Source: Neoceratodus forsteri
Lineage: Eukaryota; Chordata; Ceratodontiformes; Ceratodontidae
NCBI GenBank assembly: GCA_016271365.2
Contig: CM028131.1
Coordinates: 287,623,001 to 287,687,000 of the forward strand
DNA length: 64,000 nucleotides
Direction of reading: 5' to 3'
Position numbers and translations under genes: made by a program. Of the stretch, positions 1 to 12,115 are shown piece after piece (position 1 is the first letter of the stretch; each line of letters begins with the position of its first letter). Under the pieces are notes generated by a model, which saw only the letters and a list, made by a program, of their open reading frames with translations, made no database searches and was not told the DNA's origin.

Positions 1-677
1 GGTCCACACTTCATGGTTCACCTCCCTACAGAACTCCTGCAGAACAGGGAAGGTCCAGAAGTAGTGATAATAAGAGGCTATATCGCTCATCTACCTTTGA
101 CATACCAGGAAGACCTCGAGATTAAACTTATTAAACGTTAGTGGAGGGCAGTATAGTCTGTGGCAAAATTTACAGAAGGATTCCTTATACTTATTACATA
201 TTAGGATACCCTGATGCAACTGGGATATAACCTTCCAGGAGTCCTCTGTAATAGGGATTCTCATGTCTCTTGCCCAGAGTTGTCTAGTTTTTTGTGTCAC
301 ATCTGGGAGCATTTACCTACCCACTTTAGCAACCCTTCATATGGTACCTTTGGGATTTCTCCACCCATCTTGTATCAACTGTTCCACTTGGCCCAGTATA
401 GACTCCATGTCAAGTGCTCTCCCTAGAGTTTTGCAGTATGCCCTGACCTGTAAAAATTGAAAGAAATGTTGATGCCCCAAACCTGTTCTGGCCCAAAGAA
501 TCTCAAAAGAGACCATCCCTTCCCTGGTGTATAGATCTCTCAAGCACCTTATGCCACTAGCCTCCCAATCTTTAAAGCCAGAATCAGCCAAGCTAGGAAT
601 AAAAAAGGGTAGGAGCAGGGTTTCCTCCTGTGTCTTCCTTCTCTGGTGGGTCATGCATCCCTAGAAGTCCAACACTG
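1..677 (-). pseudogene. L1 copy A ORF2, C-terminal part
   Basis: Two open stretches in different frames (337-654 and 91-312) match the end of L1 ORF2 proteins, downstream of the RT. The second holds the segment leading to the terminal cysteine motif (CPPLTF, then VCQRCG in the continuing frame). The region is usually involved in RNA or DNA binding during target-primed reverse transcription. It is separated from the rest of ORF2 by the CR1 insertion and at least one frameshift. It runs off the left edge, so the 3' end and tail are not visible. Confidence 0.85.
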
Positions 678-1692
678 ATAGAAACATAGAAACATAGAAA
701 TTGACGGCAGATAAGGACCGCAAGGCCCATCCAGTCTGCCCATTTCTTTTTCTACCTTATAAATGTGCCATCGGCATTTGCTCTGTCAGTGGCCTATCTA
801 TTCATAGTCATTTGTATTGCTCCCTTATGCCTATCCCATGCCTGTTTGAAGCACTGCACTGTATTCATAGCCACCACTTCTTGTGGCAAGCCATTCCATG
901 CATCCACCACCCTTTCTGTGAAAAAGAATTTCCTCACATTCCCCCTTATTCGGCCCCCCTCTAATCTCATGCTGTATCCTCTTGTCCTGCTATTTTTCTT
1001 ATATTTAAACATGTTAGACTCTTTCACCTTGTTAATGCCCTTAAGGTGTTTGAATGCCTCGATCATATCACCTCTCTCCCTCCTTTGCTCAAGGGTATAC
1101 ATATTGAGCTCCGTTAATCTGTCCTCATATGTCTTCTGATGCAGTCCCTGCACCATTTTGTTTGCCCTTTCTGGACTGCCTCAATTTGGTTAATGTCCTT
1201 GTGAAGGTGTGGCCTCCAATACTGCACGTACTCCAGATGGGGCCTAACCAGTGTCTTGTAAAGAGGGATTATTACCTCCCTCTTACGACTTGTGATACCC
1301 CTACTAATACACCCTAACACCCCCTAGCCTTACCTACTGCTTTAGAGGTCTGCTTGGATGATTTCAGGTCATCAGTGGTGATGATGATGCCCAAGTCTCT
1401 TTCTTCCTTTGTGACTGCTAGCAACTCCCCTCCCAGCCTATAGGTGGCTTCAGGGTTTCTCTTCCCTATGTGCATGATTTTGCACTTCTTTGCATTAAAT
1501 CCCAGTTGCCACTCTTCTGACCATTTTTCTAGTTTATCCAGATCTCTTCTCATTCTGCCCACCCCATCTGGGTCATCTACTCTGTTGCAGATCTTGGTGT
1601 CATCTGCAAACAGACAAGCCTTACCCTCTAGTCCATCTGTAAGGTCACTAATGAAGATGTTGACGAGGACTGGCCCCAGGACTGATCCCTGA
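678..1692 (-). mobile_element. CR1 LINE, 5'-truncated, nested in L1 copy A
   Basis: The plus-strand left edge begins with repeated ATAGAAAC units, the reverse complement of the short-repeat 3' terminus typical of CR1. Reading minus, the end of CR1 ORF2 follows: an FADDTK motif (near 1,600), EEWQLGFNAKKCK, ERDLGI, then a C-terminal part with RERGDMIEAFKHL and the FKQAWDRH ending. It is spread over three frames (1,314-1,562; 1,114-1,320; 794-1,156), so it is a decayed, 5'-truncated copy. L1 ORF2 sequence on both sides shows that it inserted into the L1. No clear target duplication is seen, as is usual for CR1. Confidence 0.92.
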
Positions 1693-4506
1693 CCATTGGG
1701 TTTGGTCTAGGCAATCCGGCATGTGATCTCCATCCCCTCCCAGCCAGATATGCCGAGACCCTACCAAGATAACCCCTCTCCTCAAGATCTAGCCATCCTG
1801 CCTCTCAGGGTCTGCCCACCCAGTCCTGCAGGTAGTGGCACTGTATTGCCAGGTGATAAAAACCCAAATCAGGAAACTGCAATCCCCCTCTCTCAATCAA
1901 GGACTTTAAAAATGGGAACGGCTCACCCGGGGTCACTTTCCCTGCCACAAAAAATCCGAAAAGGATTTTTCTAATTGTTTGGTATCTGCCCTTGTTACTC
2001 CCACGTGTAGCATTTGCATGGCGTACAATATCCTGGGCAGGATATTCATTTTGAGCAAATTTATCCGGCTCAGCCATGTAATAGGCAGATTACCCCACCT
2101 ACCCAGGTCAGCCAACATCGTCTTCAGTAAAGGGGTATAATTCAAGTCATATAGGGTCCTAATATTTTTTCCAGCTCTGATACCCAGATATACAAATGAG
2201 TCCTGGACTCTCCGAAACCCCCAGGCATGGATCTGCACACCCTCTCTATCTTGGGTTTCCCCCAGGCACATCTCCTCCAATTTACTTAAATTCAGTTTAT
2301 AGCCTGAAAATTTAGAGAACTGTTCAATCAATTCTACAAGTGGGGGCATAGACTGAGTGGGCTTGGCAATATATATAGCATGTCATCTGCATAGAGGGAG
2401 AGCTTCTGGGTCCTACCCGATTGGCCAAGAATGCCCACTATCTCAGGGTGCTTTCTAATTGCCACGGCAAGGGGCTCCAAAACCAGGGCAAATAGGAGGG
2501 GCGACAAAGGGCACCCCTGTCTAGTCCCCCTTTCGAGAACAAAGCTATCTGTGGGTGTTCCATTAACCAAAACACAGGCTATGGTGCCATTATACATCAG
2601 ACGTACCAACCCTATGAATTCATCACCCAGACCAAATTGGGTTAACACTTCAAACAAGTATTGCCATTCAACCCGGTTGAACGCTTTCTTTGTGTCCATT
2701 GATAATATGTGGACAGGCTCATATCCATTTGAGGCTCCCCAAACTACATTCAGGAGGGTTCGGATATTATGATAGGAATACCTGTTCTGAATGAACCTGG
2801 TTTGGTCTGGGTGAATCAATTCTGGTAAGAGCCCATCCAGGTGACTAGCCAGGACCTTAGCTAATATTTTAAAGTCGCAGTTAAGAAGGGAGATAGGCCT
2901 GAAAGAGGCACATTCAAGTAGGTCCTTACCCTTCTTAGGGATCAGGCAAATCATTGCTCTCTCCAGGTTTGGGGCAGTGACCCCTCTTCTTCCCTAGCAG
3001 CACTAAATACTGCTTCTAAGTGTTCGAGTAGATAAGGTTTCATGGCCTTGTAGTATTCTACAGTGAAACCATCTGGTCCACTAGTTTTCCGCTCTCTTTA
3101 ACCCCGTAACTACCTTGGCTATTTCTGCCTTTGTTATCTTAGAATTCAACCACTCTCGCTGAGTTGTGGACAATTTGGGGAGGTCCAAACCATTTAGAAA
3201 AAACTGCATAGTAGTCCTTATATCCCCATATTGTGTTCTATACAGTTCCTGATAAAACCTTTTGAACCTGTCCCTTATGGGCTTTTTATCCCATTGTAAT
3301 ATACCGTCTGGGCCTTTAATTGCAGAGATCAAGTGTGAGCTCTTCTTCCCTCGTATTAGTTGCGCCAACATGGTGCTAGGTTTGTTCCCTCATTCATAAA
3401 AGTGCTTCCGAACAATAGGCATGTTTTTCTGGCCTCCCCCAACAACAGGTTATTTAGTGCCTCTCTAGTCACCACCAGCAGGCGGGGAGCATCTTCCCCT
3501 CCCTCCCCCTGAGCCAATCACCTCTCCAGTACCTTAAGGTGATTCTCCAGGTTAATTCTCCTCTCCTTAACCCTTCTTTTATGATATGCTACATAGCTAA
3601 TAATGGAGCCCCTCATAACCGCTTTCCTAGCGTCCCAGAAAACAGCCTTGAAGGGGGCCGTTTCCAAATTAGCCTGCACATACTGCTTCCACTGATCCTG
3701 CAAGTGTTCCTTAAATTCTTTACTAGCCAATAAGTAGTTAGGGAACTTCTTCAGGGTTCTGTTCTATCCCCTCTTAGCGATAGAGCTATAAGCACCATTG
3801 CATGATCGGAAACATGTATTGGACCTTGTTTGGTCTGAGTCACATAGAAGTACCAGGATCTGGAAATATACACATAGTCCAATCTGGACCATGTCCAGTG
3901 TGTATGAGAGAAAAATGTATATTCACAAAAGGTGAGGTTGGCTGTCCTCCAGCCATCTGTTAAATCTAAGTCGGCCATCCCTGCCTGCCAGCTACGGATA
4001 GCCACTCTAGTAGTGCCTTTACCCTCGGAGTGGTCTACTGCAGGGTTCATCAAACAGTTCAAGTCACCACCTAATATCAGCCCTGGAAATTGTTCTGCCA
4101 TTAGAAGTGCCAAGAGGGATTTATAAAATTCAGGGTCATGCACTGCAGGCGCGTACACGCTCCCAAATGTTATCCTTTCCCCAAGAAGTTCACTTGTCAC
4201 AAAAACATAGCGGCCACTGACAGGATCAGCCACCACTCTCTCAGACTTGAAAGGTAACCATGTGGAAGAGAATGGCCACCCTCTCTTGTGGGAGGTGTAC
4301 GCCGCCACATAGCAATCCCTCACCCACCCTTTTTTTAACTTAGCATGCTCCTTTTCTGTGAGATGGGTCTCCTGCAATAGGGCTACATTCACAGACTGTC
4401 GTTTGAGAGCAGTTAATAGCATAGTTCTCTTAACAGGGGTAGATATCCATCGCACATTGCATGAGGCTACCACTAGTTCTGGAGAACTAGCCATAATCCA
4501 TGCCAC
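1693..4506 (-). pseudogene. L1 copy A ORF2: endonuclease and reverse transcriptase
   Basis: Frames starting at Met 4,506 encode an L1 endonuclease of about 250 residues (3,751-4,506) with the expected active-site blocks: CNVR near the start, QETHL, GGDLN, SRLDYV and SDHAMV. Linker segments follow (3,518-3,730; 3,081-3,371), then the RT (2,334-2,954) with FRPISLLN, a GTRQGCPLSP block and an intact YADD. The thumb and connection follow (1,933-2,349, with YLGI and LPRILYAM). Each block lies in its own frame, so several frameshifts have accumulated although the catalytic motifs survive. In a live L1 this protein nicks target DNA and copies its RNA into the nick. Confidence 0.9.
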
Positions 4507-5347
4507 AACCCTCCCCTAAGGTCCAGACCATCCAGGCCCATTTCACTTTCATTAACAGATGGTGCATGTGTAATATCTGCATAATATTACTGGATCTGAT
4601 TGCTGACAGTGAAAAAAACAATACATAATAAACAGTAACTATGTACAGCCCCCATGGCCCTCCCCCCAACTCATTCACATCCTTATGTTAGTTGAGTTCC
4701 CTTCCCTATTGTAACGAGAATTGCATATAGCAAAAATGTTACAGTCCCAACCCATGGTTAAGTAAGGACATTTCCCCCGCCCCACACCCCACCACAAACT
4801 ACCTAAATGTTTCAACCTACAATCTTTTCTTTAGAATACACTAAAAACTTTGACTTTGTTCTCCTTTCCTTTGTGCATCTCGATTCCTCTCCCAAGATGC
4901 ATCCTACCCATATAAACCCCCCATTGGAATCCACAAGGGGATTTCAGCAGTTGCAAAGAAAAATCAGTCATTCCCCTATAAATGATAAAGCAATAGGTAA
5001 GGCCCAACAGAGAAAGCTCCTGGAAATAAAAGGAAAAGGGGATATCTGTTTCATGTTGCAGTCCTTCGATAAAGCAAAGAGAGTTCAAAATCCACGTGTA
5101 CTCCACCATGTGGCCTCAGCAAGTTGATTCACTTGCAATTAAAAATAAAGGGGACTAAGTAGTCCTTCCATAAGGTCAGTTCAAATACAGTTCCCTCGAA
5201 TTTCCACAGTTCAAACAGACCCATTTTCCGAAGTTTAAATCAAATACAACAGTACCTCAGTTCAAACACTCCAATACTGATCTGGTGCCATTCGCAAGCC
5301 CGAGTTTGTCATCAGTAGGGTACATCACCTATTCGCATATAATCACA
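4507..5347 (-). other. Inter-ORF spacer of L1 copy A
   Basis: About 840 bp between the end of ORF1 and the first endonuclease Met. I see no convincing coding frame and no inserted element with recognisable ends; the stretch is AT-rich with a C-rich patch near 4,780. L1 inter-ORF gaps are usually much shorter. This is either a family trait or an unrecognised old insertion. Confidence 0.5.
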
Positions 5348-6212
5348 TCACCCCACTTTTTTCTTAAGGTCCTTTACGAAGATTTCTGCTTTTGACACAT
5401 CTCAGAAAGAATATGTGGCATCCTCATGTTTGATTTTGAGAGTCGCGGGGTAAATCATGAAACACTTGATTTGACTTCCCTCAACTGCGCCATCACTGAG
5501 TTAAAGGCACGGCACTTTTTGAGCAGACAGGCAGAATAATCTTGTGAAAGATAAAGCTTGTGACCCTCATATTGTAGTGTGGGGGTATTCCAATAGGCTT
5601 TCAGGACCAGCTCCCTATCCTGGTAATTATGAAATCTCAGCACTATCTGCCATGGTGGCTGATCCGGTGATGGCCTGGGCTGCACAGCTCTGTGGGCCTG
5701 TTCAATCTTAAGTCAGACATTCTTAGGGGAGAGACCCAGAATTTCTGTCGGGGTCTTCGTACAGAACTCCATTGCACTAACTCCCTCCAGTCCCTCCGGT
5801 GGCCCCCGAAGCTGTAAATTCAACCTCTGTTGATAATTTTCCTGGTAATCAAACTTGTCCTTAAAATCTTCCAGCTCTTTCTGCAATGTGGCTATCTGAT
5901 CAGGGACCAGTGCAGTGGCATCCTCGACATCGGAAATTCGTTGTTCCGTCTCCATTAAACGTGTGCCGTGTGAAGCATGCAAGTCCACCAACTCCTGTAA
6001 TTTGAGGTCAAAATTAGATGCCAGGGTAGTCAATCAGGGCTCAAGGGCCACTAAAACCTGCTGTGTAACTTCATGACCTAAGGTGCATACTTCAGCTGCT
6101 GAGAGCAAGACAGGCCCGCTGCTTTCCACCTGCAAGGCCAAGGGCTGCTTTCTTTGATTTTTCGCCACAACGCGGGAGCCCTTCACCGAACCAGATGCAA
6201 GGTACTCATCCA
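5348..6212 (-). pseudogene. L1 copy A ORF1 (RNA-binding chaperone)
   Basis: A single minus-strand frame runs from Met 6,212 down to about 5,458. It encodes a basic, polar N-terminus, a heptad-rich coiled coil (residues about 60-130) and the L1 ORF1 C-terminal RNA-binding module (HRA, RFHNYQD, GHKLYLSQDYS). In-frame TGA codons lie at 6,034-6,036, 5,713-5,715 and 5,455-5,457. A frameshift near 5,458 moves the end (YPATLKIKHEDATYSF) into another frame, which closes at 5,348-5,350. In family members this protein trimerises and coats the L1 RNA. Confidence 0.85.
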
Positions 6213-6395
6213 TACTCCTTCTAAACAGGCTGAGCTTTGGTTTTTATTGATTTAGTCAAAGAAAAAAATATTTTAAATTACTTTTGTTTGTGGTAGTTTG
6301 TGGAGCGAGAGAGAAGCATGTCCTCACACTTGCTTGCTCATTAGCACCCCCGGAATATACTTTTTTTATCAAATCCCCATAGATCCTGGTTTAGA

Positions 6396-9300
6396 TTAGA
6401 CTATATATACATACAGATGGATCTTTACCTCAGGGTACAAAAAGTGGAGCACAGCCCCATATTTTTGTCAGACCATGCTATGGACCAGATGGAGATCAGC
6501 CTGGTCTCTGGGGAAGACAGAAGAGGAGGGTGGAGATTTCCCACTTATCTACTAGCCAAGAAAGAATTCAGTGACTTTCTGAAGGAACATGGAAGATATA
6601 TGTAGAGACTAACAAAGGTACTGTTGACTCAGAAGGGATTAATGGGAGACGAGTAAAGTTTATATGAGAGGGGTCATTATTGGCTATACGGCTAAGCTAA
6701 AGAGAGAGAAACGGCAAAAGCAAAGGGAGCTAGAACAAAAAATTAGTGATCTGGAAAAAGAAGTAACCCAGACAGGAAGGGAAGAGAAACTAAGGAGCTC
6801 CAAGTTGCCAGAGAGGCTTTAAATTTGAACCAACAGATGAAGTCAAAAGCGGAATGTTTTATGCCAGACAGAGAATCTACAAATGGGGGAATAAACCTGG
6901 ACCTTTATTGGTACATCTCATGAAAGAAGGGAAATCTAATAAGCGAACTGTACATATTTGGAATAAGAAGGGGAGCCTTATACAAGAGGATGCAGGTATT
7001 AGAGAGTATTTCTATGACAAACTGTATCAAGCAGAATGTCAGGGATCGGAACAATTAATGGATCAGTTCCTAGATGGACTACCCATCACCAAACTTATTG
7101 TAGAGCAGAAGAACATTTTGGGAGCAAGGGTATCAGTGGAGGAAATAAGCCTAGCTATAGGCCAACTGAAGAAAGGTAAAGCAGCAGCAGGCCCAGATGG
7201 GTTTGGGGCAGAATATTATAAAGAATTACGAGGGGAAATGGCCGAACCTCTTAGGAATGTAATGGTGGCGGTGTGGGGAGAAAGGGGGCTACAAAAGACA
7301 TGCTGTGAGGCCAACATTACGGTGATCCCTACGTTGGGTAAAGATCCGGCAGAGTGCTTGTCCTTCAGACCGATCTCCCTGCTGAATTATGACTGTAAGA
7401 TCATGACAAAAGTTTTGGCTATGAGACTTGAAAAATTACTCCCCCTGATAGTCCACTCAGCTCGAACAGGCTTTATGCAGGGAAGGCAGTCTTATCATAA
7501 TATGAGACGGCTACTGAACGTGGTATGGTGGGGCTTTCAGCATCCTGGCAGGGCTTGTGTCCTGTCCATGGATGCCGAAAAGGCATTTGATAGAACTGAG
7601 TGGAACTAAATGATGAAAGTACTTGAGAGGTTTGGCCTGGGAGAGGGGTTTATACAACTGGTGGGTGCTTTTTATAGAGCTCCAACTGCAAAAGTAATAG
7701 TGAATGGAATACCATCTGCAGAGCTCTGACTGGGGAGAGGAACTAGGCAGGGGTACATCCTTCCCCCCCTTCTATTTGCCATAGCAATAGAACAACTGGC
7801 CATCAGGATATGTAATGACCCACTGATTACAGGGGTTGAGGGAGAGAGAGGTGGATGGCACACCATGACGTTGTATGCAGATGACATCCTGCTCTATCTC
7901 ACGAAACCGGAACAGTTGGTCCCAGCATTGCTAAATATTGTTGAACAGTTTGCCAAGTTCTCAGGATATAAGTTAAACCTACATAAATCAGAAATAATAT
8001 TCCTGGGGGGGGGGAAGAAAAATGTATGAGGGCTGAAAGTAGTAAATAAGACATTTACTTACCTAGGGATGAAAATGGGAAAAGATCTAGGCAGCTTATA
8101 TGACTTGAACTACACACCCCTATTTGGAACTATTCTCAGAGACCTTAGTAGATGGAAAGCATTACTGGTGTCATGGATGGGTAGGATTACCCTCCTCAAA
8201 ATGAACGTTCTTCCTAGATTACTTTATGCTATGCAAATTATGCCCTTTTGCCCCACAAAGGTTATATCAAAAAACTGAAAAAGGGTTTTGTTGATTTTAT
8301 TTGGCAGGGGAAGAAACCGAGAATGAGCCTCCAATGTCTTAAAGCCTTGGGGGAAAAGGGAGGTTTAAACTTTCCAGATATAAAGGGACACTGCCTAGCC
8401 ACCCAATATAGGTATTTAAGTTGTTGGGTCAATAGGGGAAATGCAGCAACCTGGATGGATCTAGAGAAGGAAAGTGCCCCAGGGCGGCTTTTGGCCTATT
8501 TAGGAGTGGAAGGCCTACCGGCATATATAAGACTTAAAAATCCCAATCTCATGGTGATCTCAAGCCTGGAATCATGGAGAGTCATTAAAAGAAGGAGAGA
8601 GATAATACAGGAGAGTGCTATTCTGGTCCTAGTGGTGGCAAATCTTCCTACCAGAACTGAAGGATGAAGGCTTTAAAATGTGGCAGGAGCAAGGAGTACA
8701 GTGTGTGGGGGACCTCCTTACTAAATCCAGTATATATACCTTGCAGGATATACAGATGGGGTTGGGTGTCCCTGCTATGCACCTCTTCAGGCACTTCCAG
8801 GTTAGAGACTACTGCAAGAGACTAGGCAGGGCACAGGTGGGGGTGTTCCCCAATCTCAGAGATTGAAGGGGAGTTATTGGGGGCATCTATAATTGAGAAG
8901 GGACTAATGGGATGGGCGGTAAGAATAGATAGACCCATAAGACTAAGAGATGGTGGGTGCAGGACCTTGGGATAGAGATAATAGATTCCAACTGGGAATT
9001 AGTATTAAAATCACACATGGGATTACTCCTATGCAAAAAATATAAGGAGGCACAGTATAAATTCCTGCATTGGCTGTACTACCCACCTAGCGTGGTCCAT
9101 AGGTTCTGTCCAGGGGTCTCACCTGTATGTAGAAAGTGTGGAATAGCACAAGGTACATTTATACGCTATTACTGGTAGTGCCCAAACCTGGATAAATACT
9201 GGAAGGGAGTAGCAAGTGAATTGTCAGGAATGTTGGGACAACAAATCGAAGTATCCCCAAGATCACTGCTGCTGAGGGTGGAGGTGATGTGATAGACAAT

Positions 9301-9415
9301 GGAGAATGGGAGTTATGTCCCTGATGGGTTAGATTACTTTTGGTGGTAGCCAGACAGGGAATACAAAACCTATGGACTACAAATTCTGTGCCAACGGTTG
9401 AACAATGGAAGGATT
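6396..9415 (+). pseudogene. L1 copy B ORF2 remnant
   Basis: The reading starts at the end of the endonuclease (RLDYIYI near 6,396 and SDHAMDQ near 6,470). A long open frame at 6,854-7,609 covers the linker and RT N-terminus with KAAAGPDGF, FRPISLLNYD and SMDAEKAFDR. An in-frame stop follows at about 7,609. The GTRQG-type block is altered, and YADD is present at 7,874-7,885. The connection and C-terminal parts continue in separate frames (8,069-8,278; 8,248-8,667; 8,678-8,866; 8,957-9,178), ending near a VCRKCG motif. Numerous stops and shifts; no ORF1 is present. Confidence 0.87.
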
Positions 9416-11548
9416 TATTTTATTTTATTTATTTAAATTTAGGAATTATAACCCTTTGAGTTGGAGACTCTTTTGCAAAGGCTCCGCTTCTAAAAAAAGA
9501 GTTACAGACAGTGGACAACAAATTTACAAGCAAGACATACAGGACTTAGGGCACAATAATTACACAATAGTCTAACATGGTTATAACAATGAGGTTTTAC
9601 AAAGACAAGCATACTCTTATCCATTACTCAGTTGAGTAACTGGTCAACAACTGAGGGGCAGGAGTGGAGCAATCCAGGGGATATTGTCTGATACAGAGAG
9701 GGGGAAGGGATGTGCAGGTCAGTAGGAGAGAGGTTTGGGTACCGAGTTTACTAGGTTCATCAGGGTTATGGGGCGGCATGAGGACAGTCACATTTAGTGG
9801 AGGCAAGTAGCAGCTGTCACAGCTCAGATTTAAAGGGTCCCCATCTCTGTGTATCCAGTAGAGTGGTAGGAAGGGAATGCATCCATAGTGGGGCTCTATA
9901 ACTAAAGGATCTTTGCCCAGAGGTGGTTTTAAATAGAGGGGTTTAGAAGGCAGCCTTGCTGGAGTATCTAGTGGTTCTTGATCTTTGGGCTGGAGTAAGT
10001 GTAGTTAACACTCCGGGAGGGACGAGACCAAGGGATATTTTTTTTACAAGGAGGCAGGTGTGATAGCGAATACATCCCTCAAGGTTTAACCAGGAGGTTC
10101 TCCGGTATAGGTCGCAAGTATGTATATATCTGTCACATCCAGTTGCTAGACAGCAGGCTTTGTTTAGGGCAGTTCTGATTTTAATTAGTGTGGTATTGGG
10201 AGCTGACCCATAGATGACTAGGCCATAGTCAACCAGAGGGAGGACTGAGCTGGATATCACCAGCCTTAGAGCAGCCTCTGGGAGACAGGAGCAAAGCTGG
10301 TATAGCAGGCCAATTCTGATGTTGACAGCTCTGCAAGTGATAGAGATGTGCTCATGAAATGTCACAGCCAAATCAAGGGTGATCCCCAAATATTTAAAGC
10401 TGGGGACAGTTTCGAGGGGGGCAGAGTTGGAATTAAGAATGTAGAGGGGGTAGGACCTGTTTTTGTTCTGATGGTGCGCAAAGAGCATCACCTTGGTTTT
10501 CTTATAGTTGAGAACCAGTTTATGGTTGATGAACCAAGACTTGATTTCAGTGAACTACTTCTGTAGGTTGTGTTGCAGGGTGAATGGGTCCTGGTGACAG
10601 CAGAAAATGGCAGCATCGTCTGCATAGAGGAGGAGTTGTCCAGAGCAGGCCCAGTGGAGAGAGTTAAGAAACAGGCTAAACAACAGAGGCCCAAGGATGG
10701 AACCCTGGGGTACCTCAGACCTGACTGGGAGGGGGGAGGACAATGTGTGGTCGAGTTTTACCTGTTGGGATTGGCCGGAGAGAGATAGCTTGAGAACCAG
10801 GAGGAGGCTTTCTAGGGATAGGCCAATGGAGAGTAGGGAGTCAATCAGCAGGGGGTGATGGGCAGTATCAAAGGTCTTAGTTAGGCCATTATAGGCAGAC
10901 CCAACTAAGAGCCCCTGATCTAGTGCATCATGGATGAAGGATATATATTCCAGTAGGGCAGTTGTGGTGCTGTGGACCTTCCTGAAACCATGCTGTTGGG
11001 GACATAATGGGTTGTGTGTGTCAAGAAACTGCAATAGCTGGGCAGCAATGATCTTCTCCAATGCTTTAGATAGGGGCGGTAGTATGGAGATCGACTTTAT
11101 AGGTACCTGGTAAAGTTCTATCTCCACTCTTAAAAATTGGGGTCACCATGGCTTGTTTCCATTGGGATGGAAATTGGCCCAGGCAGAGGGACATATTAAG
11201 AATCTTGGTAAGGGGTGTTAGGACAGATTCCAGGGATAGTCTGAGGAGATTGAGATGTAGGGTGTCAGCACTATGACTGGATTTTCTAAGAACCTTGGAT
11301 AGGTATTTCTGGCTGTACTCCAGGAAATAGATTTAAAGCAAAAAAGGGGGCACCCCAGCGGCTGGAGGGGGGAATGCTGGAGAGGGGGGTGGCAGGTGTG
11401 GAGAAATAGCTGGGTGGGAGGACCTTGTTAAGGTCCGTGAAGGCGGTATTTAAGGCACTAGCTATCAGCTCAGGATCCTGTTATTAAAGTGTTGGCAGTA
11501 GATAGGCTGACCTACATCCTGAAGGGTAGGAGGATAAATTCCTAGAAG
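9416..11548 (-). mobile_element. CR1/L2-group LINE nested in L1 copy B
   Basis: Minus-strand non-LTR element with a T-rich plus-strand left edge (the reverse complement of an A-rich tail, 9,416-9,445) and a 3' UTR that resembles the LINE at 51,103. It carries RT to the C-terminus but no endonuclease, so it is 5'-truncated. Placement within the CR1/L2/Rex1 superclade is uncertain by eye. L1 copy B ORF2 sequence resumes on the right side. Confidence 0.8.
9943..11460 (-). pseudogene. CR1/L2-group reverse transcriptase remnant
   Basis: Minus-strand frames encode SILPPLSKALEKI, HGFRKVHSTT, the D-box region (FDTAHHPLLIDSL), VPQGSILGPLLFSL and YADDAAIF (codons about 10,612-10,626) in 10,555-11,127. 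The thumb and C-terminal part (FKYLGITLD, LPLVDYGLVIYG) follow in 9,943-10,491. The YADD catalytic motif is intact. A frameshift lies between the two blocks near 10,500-10,555. Upstream frames (11,130-11,460) hold the degraded region before the RT. Function when alive: target-primed reverse transcription. Confidence 0.85.
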
Positions 11549-12115
11549 TTTGGAGCAACTTTCTGGATACCTTAACCCCGGGGGAGGCTACACTCTTCTG
11601 AGAAGGGGCAATTAAATAAATAATAGGTGTTAAAGTATTATAAAATAAAGGAAAAAAAGGGGGTAGAATTTAAGTCTGCAGCTATAAGGAGAGATAGGCT
11701 GATAAAAAATAAACAAACTTAATAGTGTAGCAGAGTGAATGGATATCCTAATATTAGGATCATGGATTTTGACCATGTGGTTTTAGTTTTACTTAGTTTT
11801 TTGCTGGTATTTCTTAAGTCTGATTGGAATTAATATACAGCAAACAAAGATGAGTAGGGAATGGATAGGGTGGATCTATATATTGCTTACATAAATACAT
11901 TGTATGATATAAGTGAAAGATTAACTCCAAAGTGTGTAAAATGAACAGATAAAACTGAATGTAAACATAAAATAAGGTGGCTAACCAGCATATATCCATA
12001 TTGTAAGATCAATGCATTGCTCTTATGTATGTCATACTGATGTTATGCTATAGAGAAAGAAAATTATTTGTTTTCTGACAATGACAATAAAAAAATATAC
12101 AAAAAAATGATTTCA

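Larger units (their letters stand above)
1..6345 (-). mobile_element. L1-type LINE copy A, nearly full length
   Basis: Non-LTR retrotransposon read on the minus strand. From its 5' side (high coordinates) it has a short leader (about 6,213-6,345), ORF1, a roughly 840-bp spacer, then ORF2 with endonuclease, reverse transcriptase and C-terminal segment. The 3' end lies beyond base 1. A CR1 interrupts ORF2 at 678-1,692. ORF1 has a coiled coil and an L1-type C-terminal domain; ORF2 has an apurinic-type endonuclease and an RT with FRPISLLN and YADD motifs. These place it in the L1/Tx1 group. Stops and frameshifts make it inactive. Confidence 0.9.
6355..12115 (+). mobile_element. L1-type LINE copy B, 5'-truncated, interrupted by a LINE
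   Basis: Plus-strand L1 beginning inside the ORF2 endonuclease. It runs through RT and C-terminal regions to about 9,415, is interrupted by a minus-strand LINE (9,416-11,548), and resumes at 11,549 with the last ORF2 codons (a WSNFLDTL-like segment) and a 3' UTR ending in an A-rich tail near 12,085-12,115. It is head to head with copy A. The shared RT stretch differs at many residues, so the two belong to different subfamilies and are not halves of one inverted insertion. Confidence 0.85.

Noticed and set aside
794..1156. 120-codon frame as a host gene
   Set aside because: It is the CR1 ORF2 C-terminus, shared with the CR1 copies at 14.5 and 52.1 kb.
6345..12115. L1 copies A and B as one twin-primed inverted L1
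   Set aside because: Both contain overlapping RT and C-terminal regions and differ at many residues, so they are separate insertions.
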